A stretch of DNA of 44,389 nt from Myxococcota bacterium (GCA_023150805.1 JAKLKF010000059.1:1-44389), one strand, 5' to 3'; shown: positions 28,789 through 37,467, numbered from the stretch's first letter. A program made the numbers and translations. The notes: generated from the letters alone by a model not told the origin.

Positions 28789-29611
28789 CGCTGCTGTCCA
28801 CGGTGTTGTGCATCAGCATGGTGATGGTCATCGGGCCGACCCCGCCGGGCACCGGCGTGATGGCCGCGCAGCGGGGCAGGGCGGCGTCGTAGTCCACGTC
28901 GCCGACCAGCCGCCCGTCGGGCAGCCGGTTGATGCCGACGTCGACCACGACGGCGCCGTCCTTGAGCCAGTCGCCCCGGACGAAGCCCGGCTGGCCGATG
29001 GCCGCCACCACCAGGTCGGCGCGGCGGACCACGGCCGGCAGGTCGCGGGTGCGGCTGTGGCACAGGGTCACCGTGGCGTTGGCCTTCTCCAGCAGCATCG
29101 CCATGGGGCGGCCCACGATGTTGCTGCGACCGACCACGACCGCGTCCAGGCCGGCGAGCTTGATCCCGGCGTGCTCCAGCAGCTTCATGCAGCCCAGCGG
29201 CGTGCAGGCGACGAAGCGCGGGCGGCCCTGCGAGAGCAGGCCGACGTTGACCGGGTGGAAGCCGTCGACGTCCTTGTCGGGGTCGATGGCGTCGAGGATG
29301 GCGGTGCTGTCGAGGTGGCCGGGCAGCGGGAGCTGCACGAGGATGCCGTCGACGGCCGGGTCGGCGTTCAGCTCGGCGACGAGGGCGAGCAGCTCCGCCT
29401 GCGAGGCGTCGGCCGGCAGCGACAGGCTGCGCTGGTGGAAGCCCAGCCGCTCGGCGCGCTTGCGCTTGCTGCCGACGTAGACGCTGCTGGCGGGGTCGGC
29501 GCCGACCTGGATCACGGCCAGGCCGGGCGGGCGGGCGAGCGCGGCCACGCGGGCGCGCAGGGCGGGGCCGAGCTGCTCGGAGAGGGCCTTGCCGTCGAGG
29601 AGGGTGGCCAT
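28766..29611 (-). CDS. folD: Methylene-THF dehydrogenase / methenyl-THF cyclohydrolase
   Basis: The 281-residue bifunctional enzyme interconverts methylene-, methenyl- and 10-formyl-THF. Substrate and catalytic motifs are present: [22 protein letters not shown] with Tyr45 and Lys49 (YxxxK), [39 protein letters not shown], the NADP site [17 protein letters not shown], and [20 protein letters not shown]. It uses the methylene-THF made by the Gcv proteins encoded next door. ATG at 29611 begins 1 bp after the stop of the FmdB-type gene, so the two are one transcript. The last residues (SERRQARA) come from the repeat array, replacing the usual short C-terminal tail. Confidence 0.95.
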   Translation of the reverse strand: MATLLDGKALSEQLGPALRARVAALARPPGLAVIQVGADPASSVYVGSKRKRAERLGFHQRSLSLPADASQAELLALVAELNADPAVDGILVQLPLPGHLDSTAILDAIDPDKDVDGFHPVNVGLLSQGRPRFVACTPLGCMKLLEHAGIKLAGLDAVVVGRSNIVGRPMAMLLEKANATVTLCHSRTRDLPAVVRRADLVVAAIGQPGFVRGDWLKDGAVVVDVGINRLPDGRLVGDVDYDAALPRCAAITPVPGGVGPMTITMLMHNTVDSSERRQARA

Positions 29612-29612
29612 C

Positions 29613-29975
29613 TCAGGAGGCCTGGGAGCTGGGCGTGGACGAGGCGGCGGCGGGCTTGCTGGCCGGCTCGGCCTTGGCCGGCGCCGGGCTGGCAGGCGCG
29701 GCCTTGTCGCTCCCGCCCTCGGCCTTTGCGCCGCCTTCGGCCTTGGCGCCGCCTTCGGCCTTGGCGCCGGCGTTGTCGCCTCCACCGTCCTTCTTGAGGC
29801 CGTAGTGGTCCTTGTACCAACCCGAGCCCTTCAGGATGAAGGCGCTCTGGCTCACGAGCTTGCGCACCTCCTCCGCCCCGCAGGAGGGGCAGAGGGTGAT
29901 GGCCGGATCGCTCATCTTCTGCAGCTTCTCGAAGCGGTGGCCGCAGGCCGGACACTGGTACTCGTAGATGGGCAT
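29613..29975 (-). CDS. FmdB-type zinc-ribbon protein with Ala/Lys/Glu-rich tail
   Basis: The 120-residue protein starts with the FmdB regulatory-protein domain: [19 protein letters not shown] with Cys8 and Cys11, then CPSCGAEEV with Cys29 and Cys32, a CxxC-CxxC zinc ribbon, and [19 protein letters not shown]. From about residue 60 it is a low-complexity tail with near-identical GAKAEGG repeats followed by Pro/Ala/Ser, probably disordered. The family is widespread and of uncertain function, often called a putative regulator. It precedes folD by 1 bp. Confidence 0.85.
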   Translation of the reverse strand: MPIYEYQCPACGHRFEKLQKMSDPAITLCPSCGAEEVRKLVSQSAFILKGSGWYKDHYGLKKDGGGDNAGAKAEGGAKAEGGAKAEGGSDKAAPASPAPAKAEPASKPAAASSTPSSQAS

Positions 29976-30063
29976 GGCTGCTCCAGGGAGGCGGGGCGCT
30001 GCTCTAAACACCTGGGCCGATCGGGCAACCCGCCGGGCGCTGGCCCAGGGCGGGGCCGGGCGC

Positions 30064-30069
30064 TACGCT
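30064..30069 (+). promoter_or_regulatory. Candidate -10 (TACGCT) before the lipase gene
   Basis: TACGCT ends 6 bp before the GTG start at 30076; CTGGCC lies 18 bp upstream as a weak -35. If used, the mRNA would be nearly leaderless. Confidence 0.3.
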
Positions 30070-30075
30070 CAGCCC

Positions 30076-30936
30076 GTGATCACCGTGCTCCGGCTCCTGC
30101 TGGCCCTGGCGACGGTCCACCTGCTGGCCTGCCTGGTCTTCGCGGTGGGCACGGGCGCCTTCCTGGTGTTGCTGCGCGGGCAGCCCCTGCGCCTGGACCG
30201 CCGCCTGGTGGCCTGGCTGGCGCGGGAGTGGCTGGGCACGGCGGTGTTGATCGCGATCCGCCCGCTGGGCCTGCTGGACCTGCCCCCTCGGCCCTCGGCC
30301 CACCCCTCGGCCGACGGCGGCGGCGCCGTGCCGGTCCTGCTGGTCCCCGGCTACACGATGACCCGGTCCTGCTTCACCTTCCTGGCGCTGTACCTGCGCC
30401 GGCGGGGCTGGCGCTGGGTCTGGGGCATCAACAACCGCCCGCACTCGCAGCCGGTGCCGGTCTTCGCCCACCACCTGGCCGAGCGGGTCGAGGAGCTGTG
30501 TCGCGTCGCGGCCTGTGAGCGCGTCGACATCGTGGCCCACTCGATGGGGGGGCTGGTGACGGCCTGGTATGTGCAGCACCTGGGCGGCGCGCGCCGCGTG
30601 CGCCGGGTGGTGACCCTGGGCACGCCCTGGGCCGGCTCGATGATCGCGGTCTTCGGCCTGCGCCGCGAGGCGCGCGACCTGCTGCCCGACAGCGAGCTGC
30701 AGCGGGCGCTGGCGCGGCCCGCCCTGCCGTGGACCAGCGTCTGGAGCCCCCACGACAACGTGGTCCTGCCACCCGAGCGCGCGCTCGTGCCGGGCGCGGA
30801 CAGCGTGGAGCTGCCCTGGGTGGGCCACAACAGCCTGCTGGTGAGCGCCCGCGCCTTCCGCGAGGTGGCCGCCCTGCTGCGGCGCGAGCCCTCGCAGGGA
30901 GATAGAGCGGCGGGCCCCCCTCTCTCCGCGCCCTGA
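30076..30936 (+). CDS. Membrane-anchored alpha/beta-hydrolase (lipase-like)
   Basis: The 286-residue protein has two hydrophobic N-terminal segments (ITVLRLLLALATVHLLACLVFAVG and GTGAFLVLL) followed by an alpha/beta-hydrolase domain. The oxyanion region is VPVLLVPGYTMT, the nucleophile elbow is VDIVAHSMGGLV with Ser156, and the acid and His are probably in SVWSPHDNVVLP and WVGHNSLL. The layout resembles bacterial triacylglycerol lipases of the LipA/EstA type, which use PGY or HGF oxyanion motifs. It precedes two ArsA-like ATPase genes by 8 bp, suggesting an operon. GTG 30076 puts the hydrophobic segment at the N-terminus. Confidence 0.83.
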   Translation: MITVLRLLLALATVHLLACLVFAVGTGAFLVLLRGQPLRLDRRLVAWLAREWLGTAVLIAIRPLGLLDLPPRPSAHPSADGGGAVPVLLVPGYTMTRSCFTFLALYLRRRGWRWVWGINNRPHSQPVPVFAHHLAERVEELCRVAACERVDIVAHSMGGLVTAWYVQHLGGARRVRRVVTLGTPWAGSMIAVFGLRREARDLLPDSELQRALARPALPWTSVWSPHDNVVLPPERALVPGADSVELPWVGHNSLLVSARAFREVAALLRREPSQGDRAAGPPLSAP

Positions 30937-30944
30937 GGCCCCCT

Positions 30945-31883
30945 GTGCCCCTGCTCGACCACCGCATCCTCGTGGTGACGGGCAAGGGAGGTGTGGGGAA
31001 GTCGACGGTCTGCGCGGCGCTCGGGCTGCTGGCGGCGCGGCAGGGCAAGCGGGTGGTGGTGACCGAGACCAGCGGCGCCCAGGTGCTGCCCGGGCTGTTC
31101 GGGGTGGGCAGCCGCGGCTACGAGCCCGTGCGGCTGGCGCCCGGCCTGGACACGCTGTCGATCACCCCCCTGGAGGCCATCGAGGACTACGTGGTGCAGC
31201 AGATCAAGGTGCGCCGCCTGTACGAGATGGTCTTCCGCAACCGGGTGATGGGCCCCTTCATCGACGGCGTCCCGGGCCTGCACGACGCCGTCCAGCTCGG
31301 CAAGGTCTGGGACTGCGCGGTGCAGGCGGTGGACGCCGCGGGGCGGCCGCGCTGGGACCTGGTGATCGTCGACGCGCCCGCGACGGGGCACGGCCTGACC
31401 ATGCTGGAGGCGCCGCGGTCGATGATGGAGCTGACCCGGGCCGGCCCGATGTACCGGGGCAACGAGAAGGTCGAGACCCTGCTGGCCGACCCGCGCAAGA
31501 CCCGCCTGGTGCTGGTCTGCCTGCCCGAGGAGATGCCGGTGGCCGAGACCCTGGACCTGCATCGCCGCCTGGGGCCGCGCGGCCAGCAGCTCTCGCTGTG
31601 CGTGCTCAACGAGGTGCACCCGCAGCCGCCGGCGACGGCGACGGAGTGGGCCCAGGCGCGGCCGGTCCTGGCCGCCGCCGACGGCCCGGGCCTGGCCGAG
31701 GCCGTGGACCTGGTCGACGGCTGGCACGAGCGGGTGGCGCGGCAGGACCTGGCGCGCGACCGGCTCCGGCGCGGCATCGGCCTGCCGGTGGTCGACCTGC
31801 CCTTCCTGTTCCACCGCAACCTGGGGCCCGCCGACCTGGCGCGCCTGGCCGACGCGCTGCAGCCCACCGTGAGCGCGCCGTGA
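30945..31883 (+). CDS. ArsA/GET3-like ATPase, first of a tandem pair
   Basis: The 312-residue P-loop ATPase of the ArsA/TRC40/SIMIBI class has a deviant Walker A (VTGKGGVGKST, residues 11-21) and TETSGAQVLPGLFG. The switch-like region is WDLVIVDAPATGHGLTMLEAP, followed by the helical part and VCLPEEMPVAETLDL. No arsenite-binding Cys triad is seen and no ars gene is nearby, so arsenite export is unlikely. The GTG start at 30945 lies 8 bp after the lipase gene, and its stop overlaps the start of the second ATPase (GTGA). Confidence 0.86.
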   Translation: MPLLDHRILVVTGKGGVGKSTVCAALGLLAARQGKRVVVTETSGAQVLPGLFGVGSRGYEPVRLAPGLDTLSITPLEAIEDYVVQQIKVRRLYEMVFRNRVMGPFIDGVPGLHDAVQLGKVWDCAVQAVDAAGRPRWDLVIVDAPATGHGLTMLEAPRSMMELTRAGPMYRGNEKVETLLADPRKTRLVLVCLPEEMPVAETLDLHRRLGPRGQQLSLCVLNEVHPQPPATATEWAQARPVLAAADGPGLAEAVDLVDGWHERVARQDLARDRLRRGIGLPVVDLPFLFHRNLGPADLARLADALQPTVSAP

Positions 31884-32992
31884 GCAAGCACACCCGGGTC
31901 GTGATCTGCAGCGGCTCCGGCGGCGTGGGCAAGACCACGGTGTCGGCCGCCCTGGCCCTGCGCTGGGCGATGGAGGGTCGCCGCGTCGCGGTGCTGACCA
32001 TCGACCCGGCGCGGCGCCTGGCCGACAGCCTGTCGATCGGGGACATCGGCAACACCGCGGTCCGGGTGCCCCTGGAGCGCCTGGGGGGCCACGGCGCGGG
32101 CCACCTGGACGCGATGATGCTGGACGCCAAGGCCACCTTCGACGACCTGGTGCGGCGCTTCGCGCCCTCGGACGCGGCGGCCAGCCGGATCCTGGAGAAC
32201 CGCTACTACCAGTTCACCAGCACGCGCCTGGGCGGATCGCACGAGTACATGGCGATGGAGCGCCTGTACGAGCTGTGGCACCACGGCGGCTACGACGTGG
32301 TCGTGCTCGACACGCCGCCCACCCGCCACGCGCTGGACTTCCTGCGCGCGCCGGACCGGATGGCCACCCTGATGGACGAGGGGGTGCTGCGCTGGCTGGT
32401 GATGCCGGCGACGCGGTCGGGCTGGCGGGCCCTGGAGCTGGGCAGCGAGGCGGTGGCCAAGGTGCTGGGCAAGGTGCTGGGCAAGGGCACCATCGCCGAG
32501 ATCGCCGAGTTCTTCGAGGTGTTCCGGGAGCTGTGGGACGGCTTCCGCAGCCGCAGCGTCGAGGTCCAGGCCCTGCTGCGCCAGCCCCACACGAGCTTCC
32601 TGCTGGTCAGCTCCCCCTCCCCCGCGGCGCGCGCCGACGCCCTGTACTTCCTGGAGCGCCTGGGCGAGCAGCGCCTGCCCTTCGGCGGCTTCGTCGTGAA
32701 CCGGACCGTCCCGGCGCCGCCCCCGCCCCCCGAGCGGGCCCACCTGCCGGCGACCGGCCCGCTGCCGCCCGACCGCTGGGCGGCGGTGCTCGCGTCGGTG
32801 GAGCAGGCCCCTCGCCTGCGCGCCCGCCTGGCGCGGGACCACGACCAGGCCATCGACGCCCTGCGCGCCGCCGGCCCGCCCGGCGCCCCCTGCTGGCGGA
32901 TCCCCGAGCAGCGGGCGGACCTCCACGATCTCGCGGGCCTGGCGGCCATCACCCGCCACCTGCCCGCGCTGTCCGAGATCCACGAGCTCTGA
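31880..32992 (+). CDS. ArsA/GET3-like ATPase, second of a tandem pair
   Basis: The 370-residue paralogue or partner has Walker A CSGSGGVGKTTVSAALA (residues 10-26), TIDPARRLADSLSI (the ArsA A-loop), YDVVVLDTPPTRHALDFL, and a long helical insertion (about residues 160-215: GWRALELGSEAVAKVLGKV to FFEVFRELWDGF) that in GET3-type proteins forms the client-binding groove. GGFVVNRTV follows the second half. The two proteins may heterodimerise, each supplying one nucleotide site. Translation is coupled through a GTGA overlap. Confidence 0.87.
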   Translation: MSKHTRVVICSGSGGVGKTTVSAALALRWAMEGRRVAVLTIDPARRLADSLSIGDIGNTAVRVPLERLGGHGAGHLDAMMLDAKATFDDLVRRFAPSDAAASRILENRYYQFTSTRLGGSHEYMAMERLYELWHHGGYDVVVLDTPPTRHALDFLRAPDRMATLMDEGVLRWLVMPATRSGWRALELGSEAVAKVLGKVLGKGTIAEIAEFFEVFRELWDGFRSRSVEVQALLRQPHTSFLLVSSPSPAARADALYFLERLGEQRLPFGGFVVNRTVPAPPPPPERAHLPATGPLPPDRWAAVLASVEQAPRLRARLARDHDQAIDALRAAGPPGAPCWRIPEQRADLHDLAGLAAITRHLPALSEIHEL

Positions 32993-33002
32993 CCGGCCCC
33001 GA

Positions 33003-33023
33003 GCCGGCGCGGGACCCGCCGGC
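33003..33023 (+). terminator. GC-rich hairpin between convergent genes
   Basis: GCCGGC arms at 33003-33008 and 33018-33023 with a GGG-AC-CCC inner stem (two unpaired bases) form a hairpin 11 bp after the second ATPase gene and before the 3' end of the convergent lipoprotein gene. No T-run follows. Confidence 0.35.
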
Positions 33024-33040
33024 CCCCTCGGTCCCCGGCC

Positions 33041-34057
33041 TCAGGTGCCGGTGTCGCCGGTGGGGGACGCCGCGCCGCTGGCGATCTCGTAGGTGATCGC
33101 GATGCTGGAGTCGCGCTGCGGGATGGCGTCGCCGTGGAAGTACACGATCCAGTACTCGGCGTCGTAGGTCCAGCCGTTGGCCTCGCCCGGCTCGACCAGG
33201 ACGTCGTCGACGAGCACCTCGATCGTCTCCTCCACCGCCTCGTGGCTGAGCTGGAAGGAGGTCTGCACCCCGGAGACCTCCAGGGACAGGTCGCTCATGA
33301 TGCGGCTGAAGTCGGCCTCGCAGATGCTGGCCTTGATGCCGCCGAAGGCCTGGGCCATCGACAGGTAGCGCGTGCCGGGCACGCTGCCCTCGCAGCCCTG
33401 GTCGATGGTCGGCCCGACGATGGCGCTGACGATGATGCGCTCGGCCTGGGTCTGCAGGCCCTTGTAGCCGTCGATCAGGTCCTTGATGTCGATGAGCAGG
33501 TCGGAGTGGTCGTAGCAGGCGCCGGCGTCGGTGTAGCCGGCGAGCGCGCCCCGATCGGTGCAGTCGTTCTCGTCGCTGACGTAGATGATCGACAGCGTGG
33601 CGCCCGCGCGACGGAAGCCGGCGTTGAAGCCGCTGACCAGCGGCTCGGAGAGCGCCTGCAGGGCGGCGTCGATGCCCTCCTCCTGGTCGCTGCCCTTGGT
33701 CCCGACGGTCACGCGCTGCTGGAAGAGGCCGACGTAGTCGTCTTCGGAGGTCAGGTAGAGCGGATCGCCCTGCAGCTTGCCCTTCTGGTCGCTGCTCTCC
33801 AGGTCGGTCGTGACGACGCCGATGTGGAAGTCGGCGTTGCTGGTCTCGATGTTGGTGATGAAGTCCTGGAACTTGGCCGCGACCTCGGCCTGCTCGTCCT
33901 CCATCGACCGGCTGTTGTCGACCACCCACAGGATGTCGACCTCGTTGGTCGGCTCCTGGACGAAGAAGTCGGTGGTGGTGACCCGGGCGATGTTCTGCTC
34001 GGGCTTGCAGGCACCTGCGAGGAGCGCCGCCGGCACCAGCAGGATGGACTTGCGCAT
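33041..34057 (-). CDS. VWA-like lipoprotein
   Basis: The 338-residue exported protein has a lipobox (AALLAGAC, Cys17) and a von Willebrand factor A-like domain from about residue 38. Its first strand carries a MIDAS-like DILWVVDNSRSMEDEQ (DxSxS variant); HIGVVTTDLESSD and LSIIYVSDENDCT follow as further core strands. Several paired Cys (DCTDRG, ACYDH, QGCEGS, SICEAD) fit a disulfide-stabilised surface domain. A C-terminal beta domain contains VSGVQTSFQLSHEAVEETIEV. Such lipoproteins are common in myxobacteria, of unknown role. A sigma-70-type promoter lies upstream at 34083-34111. Confidence 0.82.
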   Translation of the reverse strand: MRKSILLVPAALLAGACKPEQNIARVTTTDFFVQEPTNEVDILWVVDNSRSMEDEQAEVAAKFQDFITNIETSNADFHIGVVTTDLESSDQKGKLQGDPLYLTSEDDYVGLFQQRVTVGTKGSDQEEGIDAALQALSEPLVSGFNAGFRRAGATLSIIYVSDENDCTDRGALAGYTDAGACYDHSDLLIDIKDLIDGYKGLQTQAERIIVSAIVGPTIDQGCEGSVPGTRYLSMAQAFGGIKASICEADFSRIMSDLSLEVSGVQTSFQLSHEAVEETIEVLVDDVLVEPGEANGWTYDAEYWIVYFHGDAIPQRDSSIAITYEIASGAASPTGDTGT

Positions 34058-34082
34058 GGAGACTCCGGGAGAGGTTGGGCAG

Positions 34083-34111
34083 ACCGTACACGCCGTGGTG
34101 GCCAGCCTCAA
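34083..34111 (-). promoter_or_regulatory. Sigma-70-type promoter for the VWA lipoprotein gene
   Basis: Read leftwards: TTGAGG, 17 bp, TACGGT, with the -10 ending 25 bp before the ATG at 34057. Four of six bases match in the -35 and the -10 keeps the TAnnnT frame. Confidence 0.5.
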
Positions 34112-34171
34112 CCGCTCGCGACGAAGGCGCCCTGCTGCTGACCCTTGTTGACTCGCGCCGACGCCGTGGCG

Positions 34172-35101
34172 TCAGGGCAGGAAGTGGGCCTCGGAGATGC
34201 AGAGATCGTTGAACTCCTTGCCCTTCCGGATCGCGTCGAAGGTGATCCGCACCGTGCTGGTCGTCTTGGGCGAGAAGCTGATGGTCTGGTCCATCATGCT
34301 GGGCTTGATGGTGATCTGCTGCTTGCTGCCGTCGGAGAAGGTCAGCGTGGCGGAGGTCGCGCTGTTGGCGTTCATGAAGGACGAGAAGCCGTAGGCGTTG
34401 CCGTTGTTCATCACCAGGCTGGAGACCTTCTTGCTGCCGCCCAGGTCGAACTCCACCCACTCCCCGACCCCGTCCCCGGCCTTGTTGCCCTCGCACCACA
34501 TGCTGTCGAGCACGCCGTCGACCAGGTTGTCCGGCTCGTAGTCGCCGTCGTTGTCGGCCGGGTAGGTGCTGGAGGCGGTGAAGCCGGCGGGCAGCACGAA
34601 GGACTCGGCCTCGTCGTTGAAGACCTGCAGCTCGCTGAGCGCGGTGTCGTTGAAGGTGGTGCCCTTGTAGATGCCCTTGATGCGGATCTTCACCGAGGAG
34701 GTGGTCACGGCCTTGGGGAAGCGGATGTCCTGGGGCTTCATCTCGTCGGAGAGCGTGAAGTCGTGCTGGCTGCCGTCGCTGAGCAGGACCTCGATCTCCT
34801 TGGCGCGGTTGTTGCGCTGCCACATGTCGTAGGTGAGCCAGTAGCCGTTCCAGACCCGGAAGCCGGTCACGGTCTGGCTGCCGTCGAGCTGCACCTCGAC
34901 CCAGGCGCCCAGGCCGGAGCCGCTGTCGCCTTCGAACCACGCGGTCGACTGCTTGCGGTCCTTGATGGAGGCCGCCTCGTAGCTGACGCCGGAGTCATCG
35001 GAGTGGGCCGAGCTGGCGCTCACGTCCTTGACGGGCAGGGTCCGGGCGAGCGCGGCGGGGGCGAGCAAGGTGAGGCCGGCGAGGATCAGGGCGGTGGACA
35101 T
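34172..35101 (-). CDS. Secreted protein with two discoidin-like (NADase-type glycan-binding) domains
   Basis: The 309-residue protein has a signal peptide (ALILAGLTLLAPAALA) and two similar beta-sandwich domains. The first, about residues 22-160, contains AWFEGDSGSGLGAWVEVQL, TVTGFRVWNGYW and SVKIRIKGIYKGTTFNDTALSELQVF. The second, about 165-309, contains SMWCEGNKAGDGVGEWVEF, VSSLVMNNGNAYG and VRITFDAIRKGKEFNDLCISEAHF. Both end with the F-ND-[TL]-S-E pattern typical of F5/8-type C (discoidin) modules used for glycan binding. No catalytic domain is attached, so it is probably a binding protein. A possible extended -10 (TGC-TACAAG) lies near 35129-35137 on the minus strand. Confidence 0.84.
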   Translation of the reverse strand: MSTALILAGLTLLAPAALARTLPVKDVSASSAHSDDSGVSYEAASIKDRKQSTAWFEGDSGSGLGAWVEVQLDGSQTVTGFRVWNGYWLTYDMWQRNNRAKEIEVLLSDGSQHDFTLSDEMKPQDIRFPKAVTTSSVKIRIKGIYKGTTFNDTALSELQVFNDEAESFVLPAGFTASSTYPADNDGDYEPDNLVDGVLDSMWCEGNKAGDGVGEWVEFDLGGSKKVSSLVMNNGNAYGFSSFMNANSATSATLTFSDGSKQQITIKPSMMDQTISFSPKTTSTVRITFDAIRKGKEFNDLCISEAHFLP

Positions 35102-35212
35102 CGCGTCCCTCGGAGTGGGTGTGAGGGCCTTGTAGCAGCAGCGGTGCAAGCTGTTGGCAAAGCACCCCGACGGACCCGCGGCTTCCCGCCGCCGTGTGGT
35201 GCCTGTCGGGGC

Positions 35213-36934
35213 TCAGAAGGTGCCGGTCATCGCGAGGCGGGCGCCCTCGAAGCCGGGCAGGGAGCGGCACTGCCCGCCCGAGCAGCGGATGCCCGCCTTG
35301 TAGGCGCCGTAGAAGGCGCGCAGCGTCAGGTTGGTCGCCGGCTCCCAGCTGACCTCGGCGGCGCCGTACAGCTTTTCGGCCAGGTTGCCCTCGCTCTGGA
35401 CCAGGGGGTTGTCGCTCCAGTCCTGGTACAGGATGAAGACCAGCTTCTCGCCGCGGTGCCAGGCCAGCGCGTTCTCCATCTCCATGAAGTCGGCCTGCTG
35501 CTGGACGTTGTCGCCCCAGGCGAAGTGCTTGACGGCCACGGCCAGCTCGAGGTGGTCCTTGCCCGTGATCGGGATCGACAGGTCGCCGTCGCCGTGGACC
35601 AGCCGATCCTGGCCCTCGGCCGCGTCGTCGCGGACGTCCAGGCGCAGGCCGGTGTTGAGCTGCGCGGTGACGCCGGTGCCGGTCCACTGCAGGCCGGCCA
35701 GCGGGTGCACCACGGTCTCGGGGCTGCGGTTGAAGTGCAGCACGTCGACGTCGGAGTCGCGCAGGGCGGCCACCGAGACGTAGGGCACGACCAGGCCCTG
35801 GGCCGCCGAGTAGTCGACCCGGACCCGCCCGCCCCAGATGTCGTTGGAGTTGACGGCCGCCGCGGAGTCTTCCGTGATGACGCGCTCGTACTCCATGGTC
35901 GGGACGGTCGCGACCTCCCAGCCCTCGGCGGTCACGAAGCTGTTGATGCGCTCGGAGTCGGAGCTGTGCTTGGCCTCGACCAGGACGACGGCCTGGCCGG
36001 GGTAGGCGCTGCCCGAGGCGTAGGCCACGTGGCCCACCACCGGCTGGAAGTCCTGGTCGGCGTCGGCGACCTGCCCGACCATCTCGGGGTTGAGGTAGGC
36101 GAAGACGTCGCCCTCGGCGTACCAGTCGATCCCCCCCACCCCCAGCAGCTCCAGGTTGGCGCCGCCGACGACGGCGTCCAGGGGCTCGGCGTAGCGGGCC
36201 CAGGGGTCGACGCCCTGGTCGGCGCCGCGGCCGAAGCGGTAGACGACGCCATGCAGCCCGGCGTTGGCGGGGCCGATGCCGTAGCGGTCCAGGCGCAGGC
36301 CCGTCACCATGTTCGACAGGTCGCGCTCGATGCCGATGTTGGGCTGGTCGTGGCTGACCTGCTGCTCGTTGGTGATGCCGCTGACCACCATGAGCTCGGT
36401 GTCCCCCAGGCGCAGCGTGCCCTTGGCGCCCCGGATCGACGTGTCGATGTCGATGTCGGAGTTCTTCTTGATGTTGAGCGCGATGCCGCGCCCGAAGCTG
36501 GCGTAGCCGTCCCCCAGGGTCAGCTCGGCCTCTCGCCCCCGGAAGGTCAGGTAGCCCTTCTCCAGCTCGACGAAGGCGTCCTGCCAGGGCGAGGCCACGC
36601 CGTCCCCGAGCAGGTCCCAGGAGTGGTAGAGCGTGCCGTCCAGGATGTAGCGGTTGCTGAAGAGGGCGACCTCGTCGAGCTGCACGCCCGCCGTCAGCGC
36701 GTCCCCCGAGTCCCAGCGCTGCGACAGCAGCAGGTTGAGCCGGTTGACCTGCTCGACGTAGTCGTGGATCCGGCGGTCCTCGAAGCCCGGCAGCCGGCGG
36801 TCGGTCTGGTGGTAGCGCAGCTCGAAGTCGTCGGTGACCTGGACGGTCGCGCCGGCAAGCGGGCCCGTGCCGACCAGCTCGAAGGCGTGGGCCGGCCCGC
36901 CGGACAGCCCCAGCAGGAGCAGGGCGGGGCTCAC
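35213..36934 (-). CDS. Outer-membrane beta-barrel protein, DUF6029-like
   Basis: The 573-residue protein has a signal peptide (SPALLLLGLSGGPAHA) and then almost only amphipathic beta-strands with short turns, ending in Phe (ARLAMTGTF) as outer-membrane barrel proteins do. Landmarks are ELVGTGPLAGATVQVTDDFELRYHQ, LEKGYLTFRGREAELTLGDGYASFGRGIALNI, NEQQVSHDQPNIG and VVLVEAKHSSDSERI. It resembles the DUF6029 porin-like family in its repeating GDGYASFGRGIAL-type turn. The GTG at 36934 overlaps the tlpA stop (GTGA), so the two are made together. Transport substrate unknown. Confidence 0.78.
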   Translation of the reverse strand: MSPALLLLGLSGGPAHAFELVGTGPLAGATVQVTDDFELRYHQTDRRLPGFEDRRIHDYVEQVNRLNLLLSQRWDSGDALTAGVQLDEVALFSNRYILDGTLYHSWDLLGDGVASPWQDAFVELEKGYLTFRGREAELTLGDGYASFGRGIALNIKKNSDIDIDTSIRGAKGTLRLGDTELMVVSGITNEQQVSHDQPNIGIERDLSNMVTGLRLDRYGIGPANAGLHGVVYRFGRGADQGVDPWARYAEPLDAVVGGANLELLGVGGIDWYAEGDVFAYLNPEMVGQVADADQDFQPVVGHVAYASGSAYPGQAVVLVEAKHSSDSERINSFVTAEGWEVATVPTMEYERVITEDSAAAVNSNDIWGGRVRVDYSAAQGLVVPYVSVAALRDSDVDVLHFNRSPETVVHPLAGLQWTGTGVTAQLNTGLRLDVRDDAAEGQDRLVHGDGDLSIPITGKDHLELAVAVKHFAWGDNVQQQADFMEMENALAWHRGEKLVFILYQDWSDNPLVQSEGNLAEKLYGAAEVSWEPATNLTLRAFYGAYKAGIRCSGGQCRSLPGFEGARLAMTGTF

Positions 36935-37467
36935 GGGGCGCCGGCGAGCAGCGCCTCGACCTCGGCGCGCATGGCGGTCTCGTCCCCGGGGTTGTAGCCC
37001 TGGTGCACCTTCGCCACGCGCCCCTGCCGGTCGATGAGCACCGTGTAGGGCAGGGTCTTGGCCGGGTTGTACTGGGAGACGACCGCCGTGTCCTTGTCGA
37101 GCACGACGGGGAAGGTCAGCCGCTTGGCCTTGACCAGGGGCTTGACCTTGCTGGCGTCGCGCGCGTCGTCGGTGGAGACCGACAGGACCACGAAGCCCTG
37201 GTCCTTCAGCGCGTCGTACATGGCCTGGAGGTGGGGCATCTCCAGCATGCAGGGCCCGCACCAGGTGGCCCAGAAGTTCATCAGGACGACCTTGCCCTTG
37301 TAGTCGGAGAGCGACACCGGGTTGTTGTCGATGTCCCGCAGCGAGAAGTCCGGCGCCAGGTTGCCCGTCGCCTGCTGGGCGATGGCGCTGCCCGGCGTGG
37401 CGACGCCGAGGGTCAGGGTGAGGGCCAGGGCCAGGGCGCGGAGGGCGGGGAAGGGCGTGCTGGGCAT
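36931..37467 (-). CDS. TlpA/ResA-like exported thioredoxin-fold oxidoreductase
   Basis: The 178-residue periplasmic thiol-disulfide protein has a signal peptide (ALRALALALTLTLGVATPGSAIA) and the AhpC/TSA-type thioredoxin domain: APDFSLRDIDNNPVSLSDYKGK, NFWATWCGPCMLEMPHL with the redox pair Cys70/Cys73, FVVLSVSTDD and the cis-Pro region KTLPYTVLIDRQG. It probably reduces or isomerises disulfides in cell-envelope proteins. It is followed with GTGA overlap by the outer-membrane barrel gene, a possible client, though that protein is rather poor in Cys. Confidence 0.9.
   Translation of the reverse strand: MPSTPFPALRALALALTLTLGVATPGSAIAQQATGNLAPDFSLRDIDNNPVSLSDYKGKVVLMNFWATWCGPCMLEMPHLQAMYDALKDQGFVVLSVSTDDARDASKVKPLVKAKRLTFPVVLDKDTAVVSQYNPAKTLPYTVLIDRQGRVAKVHQGYNPGDETAMRAEVEALLAGAP

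Noticed and set aside
28621..28800. CRISPR-like look of the repeat array
   Set aside because: The spacers are themselves identical between units, the repeats are only 14 bp, and no cas gene is present. It is a tandem array of hairpin elements.
30945..32992. Arsenite-export ATPases
   Set aside because: No arsenite-binding Cys set is seen and no arsB, arsD or arsR lies in the neighbourhood.
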